Source of the DNA: Fundidesulfovibrio putealis DSM 16056
Lineage (GTDB): Bacteria; Desulfobacterota; Desulfovibrionia; Desulfovibrionales; Desulfovibrionaceae
Reading direction: 5' to 3'
NCBI RefSeq assembly: GCF_000429325.1
Contig: NZ_AUBQ01000012.1
Span: forward strand, 186,001 to 250,000
Length of the DNA stretch: 64,000 bases
Shown: in pieces, positions 25,312 through 33,930 of the stretch
How the letters are laid out: each line of letters starts with the position of its first letter
Position numbering within the stretch: position 1 is the first letter of the stretch
The notes under the pieces: model-generated
Database searches by the model: none
The model's input: the letters and a program-made list of their open reading frames with translations, nothing else
What the model was told of the DNA's origin: nothing
Made by a program: the position numbers and the translations under genes

Positions 25312-25977
25312 ATGATTGTTGTAATACGCAACACCATGAAGAACACCGCGAAGAAGAAAGGGCTCGCCCTCAAGGGACGGATTCACCGATCGGATCTGAC
25401 CGTCCTGCTCGAAAGGATGCTGAGGGACTTCAAAAATGGCAGCATCCGCCTCGGCGAAGGCGCGGCAGGCGTGACCTTGGCCCTGGCCGAGAATCTTGAG
25501 TTCGAAATCCGGGCGGACATCGGCAAGGGCAAACAAAAGCTGGTGATCGAACTCAAGTGGGATAGCGAAGCGGAGCAATTCCGCTGGAAGGATTCGTCTT
25601 TCCACGCCGCCTCGAAAGCACATTCAGCATCAATCCGTCCTGGGGCATCAGTATCTGGCGGCGGGGCCAACGCATTGGTCAATGCACAAGAGACGGTCCT
25701 CACAAACGAAGAGAGGCTGTTCTTCAGCTGTGAAGGGAACATATTCTTCACAAACGTCTCGCGCGCCAGGAAGGACCTTCTGGGCCGACACGTCTACAAC
25801 TTCGCCAACGAAAGAGTCGGCACCGTGGAAGACCTCATCCTGACCCCGGACCAGGCCGTATCCTCGGCGGTCATCGGAACAGGCGACGCCCTGGGCCAGC
25901 TAAGGCGCGAGATGGTCATTCCCGTGGAACAACTCATCGTTCAGAACAACCGCCTTGTATTTGCCGGCGCAAGCTAG
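25312..25977 (+). CDS. Amphi-Trp domain plus PRC-barrel protein
   Basis: Up to 221 residues. The N-terminal part (about 20-90) matches the amphi-Trp pattern (GSIRLGEGAAGVTLALAENL, then ELKWD). A variable linker leads to a C-terminal PRC-barrel domain (about 155-221: VGTVEDLILTPDQAVSSAVI, MVIPVEQLIVQNNRLVF). There is no signal peptide, so it is cytoplasmic. Both possible starts, 25312 and 25336, have weak ribosome sites. Its PRC domain closely resembles the exported protein encoded next, so the two are tandem paralogues in different compartments. Function unknown; PRC barrels are assembly or sensing modules. Confidence 0.8.
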   Translation: MIVVIRNTMKNTAKKKGLALKGRIHRSDLTVLLERMLRDFKNGSIRLGEGAAGVTLALAENLEFEIRADIGKGKQKLVIELKWDSEAEQFRWKDSSFHAASKAHSASIRPGASVSGGGANALVNAQETVLTNEERLFFSCEGNIFFTNVSRARKDLLGRHVYNFANERVGTVEDLILTPDQAVSSAVIGTGDALGQLRREMVIPVEQLIVQNNRLVFAGAS

Positions 25978-26144
25978 GAAGCCGCCACTGGCGCATCCGA
26001 GGACAAGCGGGCCGCACCAAACGCCTCCCCCGCAGTCCGGCGGGCAATGACGCCCTCTCCTGCCCTTCTGCAGGATCAGATTGGCCACGACTGGCACCCC
26101 GCTTGCGCCGGACGAAATCGCACCTTGTAACCGAGGAGAAAATC

Positions 26145-26546
26145 ATGAAATTCTATTGCAAATCCGTTGTCGCGGCCATGATCCTGTCGCTTTCCCTGGC
26201 TGCTGGCGCAGCCTTGGCCCAAACCACGCCGGTCGTCGGCACCATCGGCATCACCCCCGACGAGATCAAGGTCCTGGCCAAGGGCTGGAGCATCAAGAAG
26301 GACATCCTGAGCAAGGACGTCTTCAACGAGGCGAGCGAGAAAGTCGGCGTCATCGAGGACATCATCGTGACGCCCGACAAGGCCCTGTCCTACTCCATCG
26401 TCAGCACCGGCGGATTCCTGGGCATGGCGAAGCACGACGTGGTCATTCCCGTCAACCAGTTCAAGATTCAGAACAAGCGCATCGTGCTGCCCGGCGCGAC
26501 CAAGGAAGCCGTCAAGGCCATGCCTGAGTTCAAGTACGCCGAGTAA
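26145..26546 (+). CDS. Exported PRC-barrel protein
   Basis: 133 residues from the ATG at 26145 (GAGGAG upstream). A Sec signal, MKFYCKSVVAAMILSLSLAA ending GAALA, precedes a single PRC-barrel domain: VGVIEDIIVTPDKALSYSIV, VVIPVNQFKIQNKRIVLPG. It is probably periplasmic. It follows the amphi-Trp/PRC gene by 167 bases and is followed by two hairpins. The sequence VIPVxQ...IQNxR is shared with the neighbour, which shows common descent. Confidence 0.85.
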   Translation: MKFYCKSVVAAMILSLSLAAGAALAQTTPVVGTIGITPDEIKVLAKGWSIKKDILSKDVFNEASEKVGVIEDIIVTPDKALSYSIVSTGGFLGMAKHDVVIPVNQFKIQNKRIVLPGATKEAVKAMPEFKYAE

Positions 26547-26558
26547 TCGAACCTGACA

Positions 26559-26590
26559 GCGTCCTCCTGCCGCGCGCGGCAGGAGGACGC
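26559..26590. other. Perfect 32-base palindrome after PRC gene
   Basis: GCGTCCTCCTGCCGCG at 26559-26574 is followed directly by its reverse complement to 26590. There is no T-tract, so it is more likely an mRNA-stabilising end or half of a two-part terminator. Confidence 0.5.
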
Positions 26591-26606
26591 GATTGCCAGC
26601 CCCCCG

Positions 26607-26661
26607 CGACGAGGCCTGACGCCAGGACCCTTCAAGCTCCTGGATCAGCCTCGTCGTTTTT
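26607..26661 (+). terminator. Rho-independent terminator
   Basis: CGACGAGGC at 26607-26615 pairs with GCCTCGTCG at 26648-26656, with an inner CCAGGA/TCCTGG pair, followed by TTTTTG. Confidence 0.8.
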
Positions 26662-26745
26662 GTCTTCTAAACCGCTTGCGCTTGCCATCCCCGCCTGCGA
26701 GAGGTACATCGCCGCTGCCTTCCCGACCACCGCACGAGGATTTCC

Positions 26746-27507
26746 ATGTCTTTCAAACGCATCAAGAAAGAAAAGGGCACCTACGCCCAGAAGGTCTGCG
26801 TGGGCCAGACCGGCAAGCTCATGCAGCAGCTGGAGATGGTCTCTCCCGGCTCGAAAGTGGGCGTGGCCATATCCGGCGGCGTGGACAGCTTCATCATGCT
26901 GAACGTCCTGCGCCTGCGCCAGCGCATCGTGCCCTTCAAGTTCGACATCCTGGCCCTGCACGTGAACCCCGGCTTCGACGCGGCCTCGCACCTGCCGCTC
27001 ATCGACTGGTGCGCCGACAAGGGCGTGGCCCTGCACGCCGAGGTCACCGACCACGGCCCCAAGGCGCACTCCCCCGAGAACCGCAAGGCTTCCGCCTGCT
27101 TCTACTGCGCCATGCTGCGGCGTACCCGGCTCTTCCAGCTCTGCGAGCAATACGGCCTGACGCACCTGGCCATCGGCCACAACGCCGACGACCTGGTGGT
27201 CACCTTCTTCATGAACCTGTTCCAGACCGGCAAGGTCCAGGGTCTCTCCGCGTCCGAGCCGTTCTTCGGGGGCAGGCTCCAGATGATCCGCCCCATGCTC
27301 ACCCTGGAGAAGGAGCACATCAAGCGCGCCGCCAGGCAATGGGACCTGCCCATCTGGTCCAACCCCTGTCCGTCCGCAGGCAACACGCGCCGCTCCGACT
27401 TCGAGGGCTGGCTCAAGGAAATGTTCGCCAAGGACAAGCGATTCAGGGCCAACGCCTTCGGCGCGCTCACCCGCTGGCAGCTTGACAGCGGCCTGCGCCC
27501 GGCCTAA
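26746..27507 (+). CDS. TtcA-like tRNA-thiolation PP-loop ATPase
   Basis: 253 residues. The PP-loop is GVAISGGVDSF, typical of ATP pyrophosphatases that adenylate RNA bases. A CxxC (CFYC) lies in the middle, as in the iron-sulfur TtcA/Ncs6 family, with HNADDLVVTFFMNLFQTGK shortly after. It should adenylate and thiolate a tRNA base, probably cytidine 32, but TtcA normally has SGGKDS, so the exact target is uncertain. It is preceded by a terminator, so transcribed alone; a hairpin repeat follows. Confidence 0.85.
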   Translation: MSFKRIKKEKGTYAQKVCVGQTGKLMQQLEMVSPGSKVGVAISGGVDSFIMLNVLRLRQRIVPFKFDILALHVNPGFDAASHLPLIDWCADKGVALHAEVTDHGPKAHSPENRKASACFYCAMLRRTRLFQLCEQYGLTHLAIGHNADDLVVTFFMNLFQTGKVQGLSASEPFFGGRLQMIRPMLTLEKEHIKRAARQWDLPIWSNPCPSAGNTRRSDFEGWLKEMFAKDKRFRANAFGALTRWQLDSGLRPA

Positions 27508-27639
27508 TTTTTCTTTTTGTGGGAACCATGACTATGTTTCCCAAAAAATCCAATGGTTCTCTTGCACGAGTCGTTGGCAGCGCTTGAACGGACCGCAAGG
27601 CCGCAATCCTCACTATGCGCAACAAGGCTGAACAGGAAC

Positions 27640-27672
27640 GCCTCCGGCGGCCAAAGGGACACGTCCCTTTGG
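27640..27672 (+). repeat. Short hairpin repeat of the GCCTCCGGCGGCC type
   Basis: GCCTCCGGCGGCC at 27640-27652, then CCAAAGGGA paired with TCCCTTTGG at 27664-27672. The same motif starts the left tract of the island at 45271 and, inverted, the right tract at 51374-51385. It may act as terminator or attenuator between ttcA-like and the M23 gene; the rest of the 27508-27753 gap shows nothing else. Confidence 0.7.
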
Positions 27673-27753
27673 AATCCCCCATGGTATCAGGGTGCTCCAT
27701 CCTTCCTTCGTGAAAAGTCAGTAATGCCGCTTGAGGCCGTACGGTAAAGGCAG

Positions 27754-28638
27754 ATGCCCAATTCATCCAGATTCGAGGTCTTCCGCGACCAGGACAACCA
27801 CTACACGCGCATCACGCCCAGGTGGCGGCTGCTGGCCGTGGCTGCGGCGCTGTTCTGCGTGGTGGCGGCGGGCAACGTCTGGTGGCTCACGGCGTCATTG
27901 ACCCACACCTCCCAGGAGGAGGAGCTCGAGGAGCATTTCAAGGCGGCCGCGATCCGCGCCCAGACCATGGAGCGCATCTCGGAGAAGGGCGCCGAGATCG
28001 AAGGGGGCGTCAAACGCCTCCAGGAAGTGGACTCCAAACTGCGCGAGGTGATCCACCTGGACAAGGAGGCCCGCAAGGCCGCCCAGAGCGCCGGGGATGT
28101 CGCGCCGCCCAAGGTCGACACCCAGACCGTGCTGACCCGCATGGAAGTCCAGGCAGCCTTCCTGCGCGCCCTCAACCGGCCTGCGCGTCTGGCCACGCTG
28201 GACGGCAAGGAAGCGCAGGAACTGCTGGCCGCAGGACCGCACGCGCTGGGCGCTGCCCCGGACGCGTGGCCCGTGCGGGGGGTCATCTCCTCGGAGTTCG
28301 GCATGAGGCTCTCGCCGTTCGCCGGACAGGAGGAGTTCCACCGGGGCGTGGACATCATGGCTCCGGCGGGGACGCCGGTACGCGCCCCCGCGCCGGGGGT
28401 CGTCTGTTTCGCCGGAGAAGACGCCGAGGGGTCCCTGGCCCTGGTGCTGGACCACGGCGGCGGCTACATGACGACCTTCTCCCACATGCAGCGCATCGAC
28501 GTGAAGACCGGCGAGCGCCTGACGCGCGGGCAGGACATCGGCGCAGTGGGGCAGGAAGGCCGCTCCACCGGGCCGCACCTGCACTACGAGGTGCGCCTGC
28601 ACGGCGTGCCCGTAGACCCGAAAAAATTCCTGCCTTGA
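27754..28638 (+). CDS. M23 (LytM) peptidase with coiled coil
   Basis: 294 residues: short cytoplasmic N-terminus, one transmembrane helix (about 28-47: LLAVAAALFCVVAAGNVWW), a periplasmic coiled coil (about 52-110), then a LytM domain with HRGVDIMAPAGTPVRAPAPG and GPHLHYEVRLHG. The zinc ligands (HxxxD, HxH) are present, so it should be an active peptidoglycan endopeptidase. It lies just upstream of the flagellar operon in the same direction; a role in wall opening for flagella is possible but is only suggested by position. Confidence 0.9.
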   Translation: MPNSSRFEVFRDQDNHYTRITPRWRLLAVAAALFCVVAAGNVWWLTASLTHTSQEEELEEHFKAAAIRAQTMERISEKGAEIEGGVKRLQEVDSKLREVIHLDKEARKAAQSAGDVAPPKVDTQTVLTRMEVQAAFLRALNRPARLATLDGKEAQELLAAGPHALGAAPDAWPVRGVISSEFGMRLSPFAGQEEFHRGVDIMAPAGTPVRAPAPGVVCFAGEDAEGSLALVLDHGGGYMTTFSHMQRIDVKTGERLTRGQDIGAVGQEGRSTGPHLHYEVRLHGVPVDPKKFLP

Positions 28639-28810
28639 CGGCACGGGTGTTTCCGGGCCTCACGCGGACGTCCGGCTTCCGGCGCATTCCGAGCCCTCGA
28701 CGTCCGCACTCCCTCCTGAATGCGCCACTTCGGTGACGCCCCGCGCCTGCGTGCCGACCACCCTGCGCTCCTCGCGCCCCTGCGGCCCGCCGCTTCCTGA
28801 CTCTGCGCCA

Positions 28811-28828
28811 TTGGCCTGAGAATTGCTT
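28811..28828 (+). promoter_or_regulatory. Sigma-54-type promoter before fliR
   Basis: TTGGCCTGAGAATTGCTT matches the -24/-12 consensus (GG, 10 bases, GC; TTGG...TTGCTT). It ends 12 bases before the fliR ATG, so transcripts would start at or next to the start codon. Sigma-54 promoters are common for flagellar genes. Confidence 0.5.
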
Positions 28829-28839
28829 TCCGGTGCGCC

Positions 28840-29625
28840 ATGGAACTCTTCAACCTCCAGGCAGCCGACTTCTTCAGCTTCATCCTGACCCTCATGCGCG
28901 TAAGCATTGTGGTCTTCCTGCTGCCGTTCTTCGGAGCCGGACCCATCCCCGGCGCCGTCAAGGGAGCGTTCTGCCTGGTGCTCTCCCTGGCCATCTGGCC
29001 CAGGCTCTCGTTTCCGGGCAGCCTGCTGCCCCTGGACACCCTGGGCCTCATCCTCATGCTCGCGGGCGAGCTGGTGCTGGGGCTGGTGCTGGACATCATC
29101 GTCCGGTTCCTCTTCGCCGCCGTGATGACCGGCGGACACATGGTGGGCTTCTCCATGGGTTTCGCCATGATGAACGTGCTGGACCCCATGACCGGCACCT
29201 CCGAATCGGTCACGGCCCAGCTCATGTACCAGTGCACCATCCTGATGTTCCTCAGCATGAACGGGCATCTGTTCCTGCTGACCGGCCTGGCCGAAAGCTT
29301 CCAGCTGGTGCCGCCGGGCGGGCTTTTCATCACGCCCAGCCTGGCGGATTCCGTGCTGAAGTTCTCCGCCGAGATATTCTCGCTGGCCGTCAAGATCAGC
29401 GCGCCGGTCGTCGCCTCGCTGTTCCTGGTGGACCTGGCCCTGGCCCTGGTGTCGCGCGCCGCGCCCCAGATGAACGTGATCCAGATCGGCTTCCCGCTGA
29501 AGGTCGGCGTCGGATTTCTGTTCATGACCCTCACCCTCACCGCCCTGTCCCACTTCGTGGGGGACTACATCATGGAGCTTGGCCCCATGTTCACGGCGGT
29601 GATGCACCGGGCTCCGGGAAGGTAG
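28840..29625 (+). CDS. fliR: Flagellar export apparatus protein FliR
   Basis: 261 residues, the usual FliR length, almost entirely hydrophobic with about six membrane segments. It begins MELFNLQAADFFSFILTLMR and has GAGPIPGAVKG and VGFSMGFAMMNVLDPMTG, typical of FliR. It forms part of the FliPQR export gate in the flagellar basal body. No obvious ribosome site lies before the ATG, which with the close sigma-54 motif suggests a leaderless or very short leader. It is first in the operon, six bases before flhB. Confidence 0.95.
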   Translation: MELFNLQAADFFSFILTLMRVSIVVFLLPFFGAGPIPGAVKGAFCLVLSLAIWPRLSFPGSLLPLDTLGLILMLAGELVLGLVLDIIVRFLFAAVMTGGHMVGFSMGFAMMNVLDPMTGTSESVTAQLMYQCTILMFLSMNGHLFLLTGLAESFQLVPPGGLFITPSLADSVLKFSAEIFSLAVKISAPVVASLFLVDLALALVSRAAPQMNVIQIGFPLKVGVGFLFMTLTLTALSHFVGDYIMELGPMFTAVMHRAPGR

Positions 29626-29631
29626 GCGCAC

Positions 29632-30705
29632 ATGGCCGAGCGTGAACCGGGAAGAACAGAACAAGCGACGGGCAAAAGGCGCAGTGACGCCCGGAAGAAG
29701 GGCTCGGTCCCCAAGAGCGCGGAGCTCGGCAAGCTGGTGGTCCTGATGGCCGGCATGCTGGCCACCAAGTACACCATCGGCATCTACGACCGCGAAATGA
29801 ATGATATTTTTCGGTGGTATTTGTCCGAGGGAATGAAGCTCCAGATCACCTTCACCACCGTCAATTCTCTGCTCCTGGACCTGAGCTGGCGCATGGCCAA
29901 GATGCTCCTGCCCACGCTTATCATCCTGTCCATTTGCGCCTACACGGTCATGCGGCTTCAGGTGGGCAAGGTGTGGGTCAATCACCTGGAGAACTTCGAC
30001 TGGGGCAAGATGTTCAACCCCGTCGCAGGCATCAAGAAGCTCCTTATCGATCCCAAGACACTGATCCGGCTTGCGAAGCAGTGCGCTTCGGCCGCCGCCA
30101 TCGGCATCGCTCCCTACGTCGTGCTGAAAAATGAATTCGGCAACTTCATGCCATTGTTCTACACCAACGCCCACGGCCTTGCGACCTACATTCTCTCCAA
30201 CGCTTTGACCATGCTCTGGTACACCATGGTGCCCATGGTGCTCATCGCTGCTGCGGACGTGTGGTGGACCTGGTACGACTACGAAGAGAACCTCAAGATG
30301 ACCAAGAGCGAAGTCAAGGACGAACGCCGCAACGCCGAGGGCGACCCAGAGATCAAGCAGAAGCAGCGCCAGAAGATGATGCAGGTCATGGGCAGGCGCA
30401 TGTTGCAGAACGTCCCCAAGGCGGACGTGGTCATCACCAACCCGACGCACATCGCGGTGGCCTTGCAGTACAATGCGTTGCTGGCCCCGGCTCCCATCGT
30501 GGTGGCCATGGGCGCAGACCACATGGCCCAGAAGATCAAGGAAATAGCGCGGGAGAACGGGGTGCCCATCCGCGAGAACAAGCCTCTGGCACGGGCATTG
30601 TATAAAGATGCCGACGTCGGGCAGATGATCCCCGAAGCCCTGTTCCAGGCGGTAGCCACCATGCTGGCCCAACTGGATAAGTTCCGCAACCGCGGCCCGC
30701 GCTAA
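29632..30705 (+). CDS. flhB: Flagellar export switch protein FlhB
   Basis: 357 residues. Basic N-terminus (TEQATGKRRSDARKKGSVPK), four transmembrane helices, and the cytoplasmic domain with the autocleavage site NPTH (VVITNPTHIAVALQY). Self-cleavage there switches export from rod-hook to filament substrates. It overlaps nothing and follows fliR closely, with flhA 18 bases later. Confidence 0.97.
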   Translation: MAEREPGRTEQATGKRRSDARKKGSVPKSAELGKLVVLMAGMLATKYTIGIYDREMNDIFRWYLSEGMKLQITFTTVNSLLLDLSWRMAKMLLPTLIILSICAYTVMRLQVGKVWVNHLENFDWGKMFNPVAGIKKLLIDPKTLIRLAKQCASAAAIGIAPYVVLKNEFGNFMPLFYTNAHGLATYILSNALTMLWYTMVPMVLIAAADVWWTWYDYEENLKMTKSEVKDERRNAEGDPEIKQKQRQKMMQVMGRRMLQNVPKADVVITNPTHIAVALQYNALLAPAPIVVAMGADHMAQKIKEIARENGVPIRENKPLARALYKDADVGQMIPEALFQAVATMLAQLDKFRNRGPR

Positions 30706-30723
30706 GAAAAAGGTGTCAAAGTT

Positions 30724-32820
30724 ATGGCGAAATCACTGGATGTAAATTTCGACTACGCCAAGTTCTCCAAGCAAGGCGACCTCATGCTCGCCAGCGGCGT
30801 GGTGCTGATCCTGTTCGTCATGCTGGTGCCCATGCCCACCATCGTCATCGACATGCTGATCACGCTGTCGATTTCGGTGAGCCTGGTAGTGCTTGTCACG
30901 TCGATGTTCATGAGCTCCCCCCTGGAATTCTCCATCTACCCGTCGCTCCTGCTGGTTACCACCATGCTGCGCCTGGCCCTGAACGTGGCCTCCACGCGCC
31001 TGGTGCTCATGCACGGCGACGAGGGCACGGGTGCGGCAGGGCAGGTGATCCGGGCCTTCGGCGAGTTCGTGGTAGGCGGCAACTACGTCATCGGCGTGGT
31101 GGTGTTCCTGATCCTCTTCTCGCTCAACAAGACCGTGATCGTCGCCGGTACCACGCGCATCGCGGAAGTAGCCGCACGCTTCACCCTGGACGCCATGCCC
31201 GGCAAGCAGATGGCCATCGAGGCGGACCTGAACGCGGGCCTTCTCACCGAGCAGGAGGCCAACAAGCGCCGCGAGACCATCCGCAAGGAGGCCGACTTCT
31301 ACGGCGCCATGGACGGCGCGAGCAAGTTCGTTTCCGGTGACGTGAAAGCCACCATGCTCATCACCACCATCAACATCGTGGGCGGCTTCCTCATCGGCGT
31401 GTTCCAGAAGGGCATGGACTGGAGGCACGCGGCCGAAACCTACACCATCCTGACCATCGGCGACGGCCTGGTCTCCATCATCCCCTCCATCATCATCTCG
31501 GTATCGGCGGGCCTCATCGTTTCGCGAGCCGCAGCCGAAGCCAAGATGGGCGAGGAATTCCTGGCCCAGCTCACCGGCCACCCCAAGGCCCTCAAGCTGG
31601 TCAGCGGCATCCTGCTGCTGTTCGGACTGGTGCCCGGCATGCCTTTCTTCCCCTTCGCATCCCTGGCGGGCCTGATGTTCTTCCTGTCGCGCGTCAGCCA
31701 GAAGCAGAAGGACATCCTCACCGAAGGCCAGGAATCCGAAAAGGGCGTCCCCCAGGAGCTGGAAACCCCCGAGGAAGTGCAGCAGCTCCTGCCGCTCGAC
31801 TCCCTGGAGCTGGAAGTGGGCTACGGCCTGATCCCCCTGGTGGACGAGGACCAGAACGGAAACCTGCTGGCGCGCATACGCTCCATCCGCCGCCAGTTCG
31901 CCCTGGACATGGGCGTGATCATCCCCTCGCTGCACCTGCGCGACAACCTCCAGCTCAAGCCCGGCCAGTACGCCGTGCTCATCAAGGGCAACGAGGTGGC
32001 CTCGGCGGAGATCCTCATCGACCACTATCTGGCCATGGACCCGGGCGACGTGAAGCACCGCGTCCAGGGCGTGGACACCCGCGAGCCGGCCTTCAACCTG
32101 CCCGCGCTGTGGATTCCCGAACCGTCCAAGGAAGAGGCCATGCTGGCTGGCTACACCGTGGTGGACCCGGCCACGGTCATCTCCACCCACCTGACGGAAG
32201 TCTTCAGGCGAAACCTCCACGAGTTCCTGGGCCGCCAGGAAGTGCAGGCCCTCCTGGACAACCTGCACAAGCGCGCCCCCAAGGCCGTGGAAGAGCTGGT
32301 GCCGGGCGTTTTGAGCCTGGGCATACTCCAGAAGGTGCTCCAGAATCTGGTGCGCGAGAGCGTCTCGGTGCGCGACATGCTGACCATCGTCGAAACTTTG
32401 GCGGACTACGGCCTGGCCACCAAGGACCCGGACCAGCTCACCGAGTACGTGCGCTCCCGCATGGGCCGCTCCATAGTGAAGCCCTTCCTGACCAGCGACG
32501 CAACCCTGCCCATCTTCACCCTCTCTCCTGCGGTGGAAGGGCTGGTGCAGGAAGCCATACGCCACACCGACCACGGGTCCTACCTGGCCATGGAACCGGG
32601 CACGGCGCAGTCCATCATCTCAAGCATAAACAGCAACATGGAGCGGGCCGCCGTAAGCGAAGGCCAGCCCGTGCTGCTGGTTTCTCCGGTCACCAGGCCC
32701 CACTTGGCCCAGCTCTTGAATAGGTTCCTTCCGACGCTGCCGGTCATCTCTCAGGCGGAAATCCCGGCTGAGATCAGGCTGCACTCCCTTGCAACAATAG
32801 GAATGAGCCATGCGGGTTAA
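30724..32820 (+). CDS. flhA: Flagellar export gate protein FlhA
   Basis: 698 residues. Eight or so N-terminal membrane helices include the FHIPEP-type region (STRLVLMHGDEGTGAAGQVI, TLDAMPGKQMAIEADLNAG). The large cytoplasmic domain binds chaperone-substrate complexes. Length and motifs are normal. Its end overlaps flhF by 11 bases, which indicates coupling. Confidence 0.97.
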   Translation: MAKSLDVNFDYAKFSKQGDLMLASGVVLILFVMLVPMPTIVIDMLITLSISVSLVVLVTSMFMSSPLEFSIYPSLLLVTTMLRLALNVASTRLVLMHGDEGTGAAGQVIRAFGEFVVGGNYVIGVVVFLILFSLNKTVIVAGTTRIAEVAARFTLDAMPGKQMAIEADLNAGLLTEQEANKRRETIRKEADFYGAMDGASKFVSGDVKATMLITTINIVGGFLIGVFQKGMDWRHAAETYTILTIGDGLVSIIPSIIISVSAGLIVSRAAAEAKMGEEFLAQLTGHPKALKLVSGILLLFGLVPGMPFFPFASLAGLMFFLSRVSQKQKDILTEGQESEKGVPQELETPEEVQQLLPLDSLELEVGYGLIPLVDEDQNGNLLARIRSIRRQFALDMGVIIPSLHLRDNLQLKPGQYAVLIKGNEVASAEILIDHYLAMDPGDVKHRVQGVDTREPAFNLPALWIPEPSKEEAMLAGYTVVDPATVISTHLTEVFRRNLHEFLGRQEVQALLDNLHKRAPKAVEELVPGVLSLGILQKVLQNLVRESVSVRDMLTIVETLADYGLATKDPDQLTEYVRSRMGRSIVKPFLTSDATLPIFTLSPAVEGLVQEAIRHTDHGSYLAMEPGTAQSIISSINSNMERAAVSEGQPVLLVSPVTRPHLAQLLNRFLPTLPVISQAEIPAEIRLHSLATIGMSHAG

Positions 32821-33916
32821 AACGTTTCGAGGCGCAAGCGCCGCACAGGTGATCGCCCAGATCAAGAAGGAACTCGGCCCCGACGCCGTGATCCTCTCCA
32901 ACCAGACCAAGCGCGAGAACGGCAAGGCCGTCTGCGAGATCATGGCTGCGGTGGAACCCGAGGACGACCCCGCCGAACGCGCGGACGCAGGCGAAGACGG
33001 ACTGCCCGGCGTCGCAGGCAAGACGGCATCCGGCGGCCATGGCGGCTGGGAGCAGGAATGGTGCGAGATGAAGGGTCACCTCTCCGCGCTCCTCAAGCCC
33101 CACATGAACCTGGACAGCCTGCCCCCGCGCCAGAAGCTGGCCATGCAGTATCTGGAGCGCGAAGGCGTGGACGAATCCATCCTCATGGGGCTCTTCCGCC
33201 AGCTCCAGACCGGCAAGACCGTGTCCCTGCTGGCGGAACTCGGCAAAGTGGCCCGCGTGAAGCCCTTCTCCGCGTTCCCCGAAAAATTCCAGCTGGTAGC
33301 CGGGCCTTCCGGCTCGGGCAAGACCACCGCGCTCATCCGCATGGCCCTGGCCGCCAAGCGTGCCGATCCCGCGCGGCGCATCGGCGTGCTGAACTGCGAC
33401 GGCCGTGGGGTCGGCGGCAAGGCCATCCTCAAGCGCTACGCGGAGCTCTCCGGGCTGACCTACGCCGAAGCGGCCGAGCCCGAGGATTTCGTCAAGGTTC
33501 TCCTAGCTTGCCGGAACTTTGACGCAATCTTCGTGGACCTGCCCACGCTGGCTCCCGGACAGACCCTGCACCAGTGGCTGAAGGACAGAAGCCTCCTGCC
33601 CCGCGACGACGTGGCCGTACACCTGACCCTCTCCCCCTACTACGCCCCGGCCCACTACCGGGCCGTGTGGGAGCGCCACCGCGCGGATCTGGTGAAAAGC
33701 ATCATCTGGACGAAATTGGACGAAGCGGGTACTTTCGGCAGCCTGATCAACACGGCCCAGATGACCGGCCTGCCAGCGTCGGCGCTGTCCTTCGGACCCG
33801 GCGTGGTGGACGCCATGGCCCAGGCCGATTCCCAGGCGCTGTGGCGGCTGCTCTTCTCTCATCAGATGCCGGGCTGCGCCCAGGCGACGAACCCACACGT
33901 GGAACAGGCCGCGTAA
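32810..33916 (+). CDS. flhF: SRP-type GTPase FlhF
   Basis: 368 residues. The N-terminal B region (MRVKTFRGASAAQVIAQIKK) is characteristic of FlhF; the G domain has P-loop AGPSGSGKTTALIRM, FDAIFVDLPTLA and IIWTKLDEAGTFG. It places and counts polar flagella together with FlhG. It lies between flhA (overlapping) and flhG (14 bases downstream). Confidence 0.95.
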   Translation: MRVKTFRGASAAQVIAQIKKELGPDAVILSNQTKRENGKAVCEIMAAVEPEDDPAERADAGEDGLPGVAGKTASGGHGGWEQEWCEMKGHLSALLKPHMNLDSLPPRQKLAMQYLEREGVDESILMGLFRQLQTGKTVSLLAELGKVARVKPFSAFPEKFQLVAGPSGSGKTTALIRMALAAKRADPARRIGVLNCDGRGVGGKAILKRYAELSGLTYAEAAEPEDFVKVLLACRNFDAIFVDLPTLAPGQTLHQWLKDRSLLPRDDVAVHLTLSPYYAPAHYRAVWERHRADLVKSIIWTKLDEAGTFGSLINTAQMTGLPASALSFGPGVVDAMAQADSQALWRLLFSHQMPGCAQATNPHVEQAA

Positions 33917-33930
33917 ACGGATACCCGACC

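Noticed and set aside
28660-30672. A 670-codon minus-strand frame opposite fliR and flhB
   Set aside because: His/Gln/Gly-rich shadow without recognisable domains.
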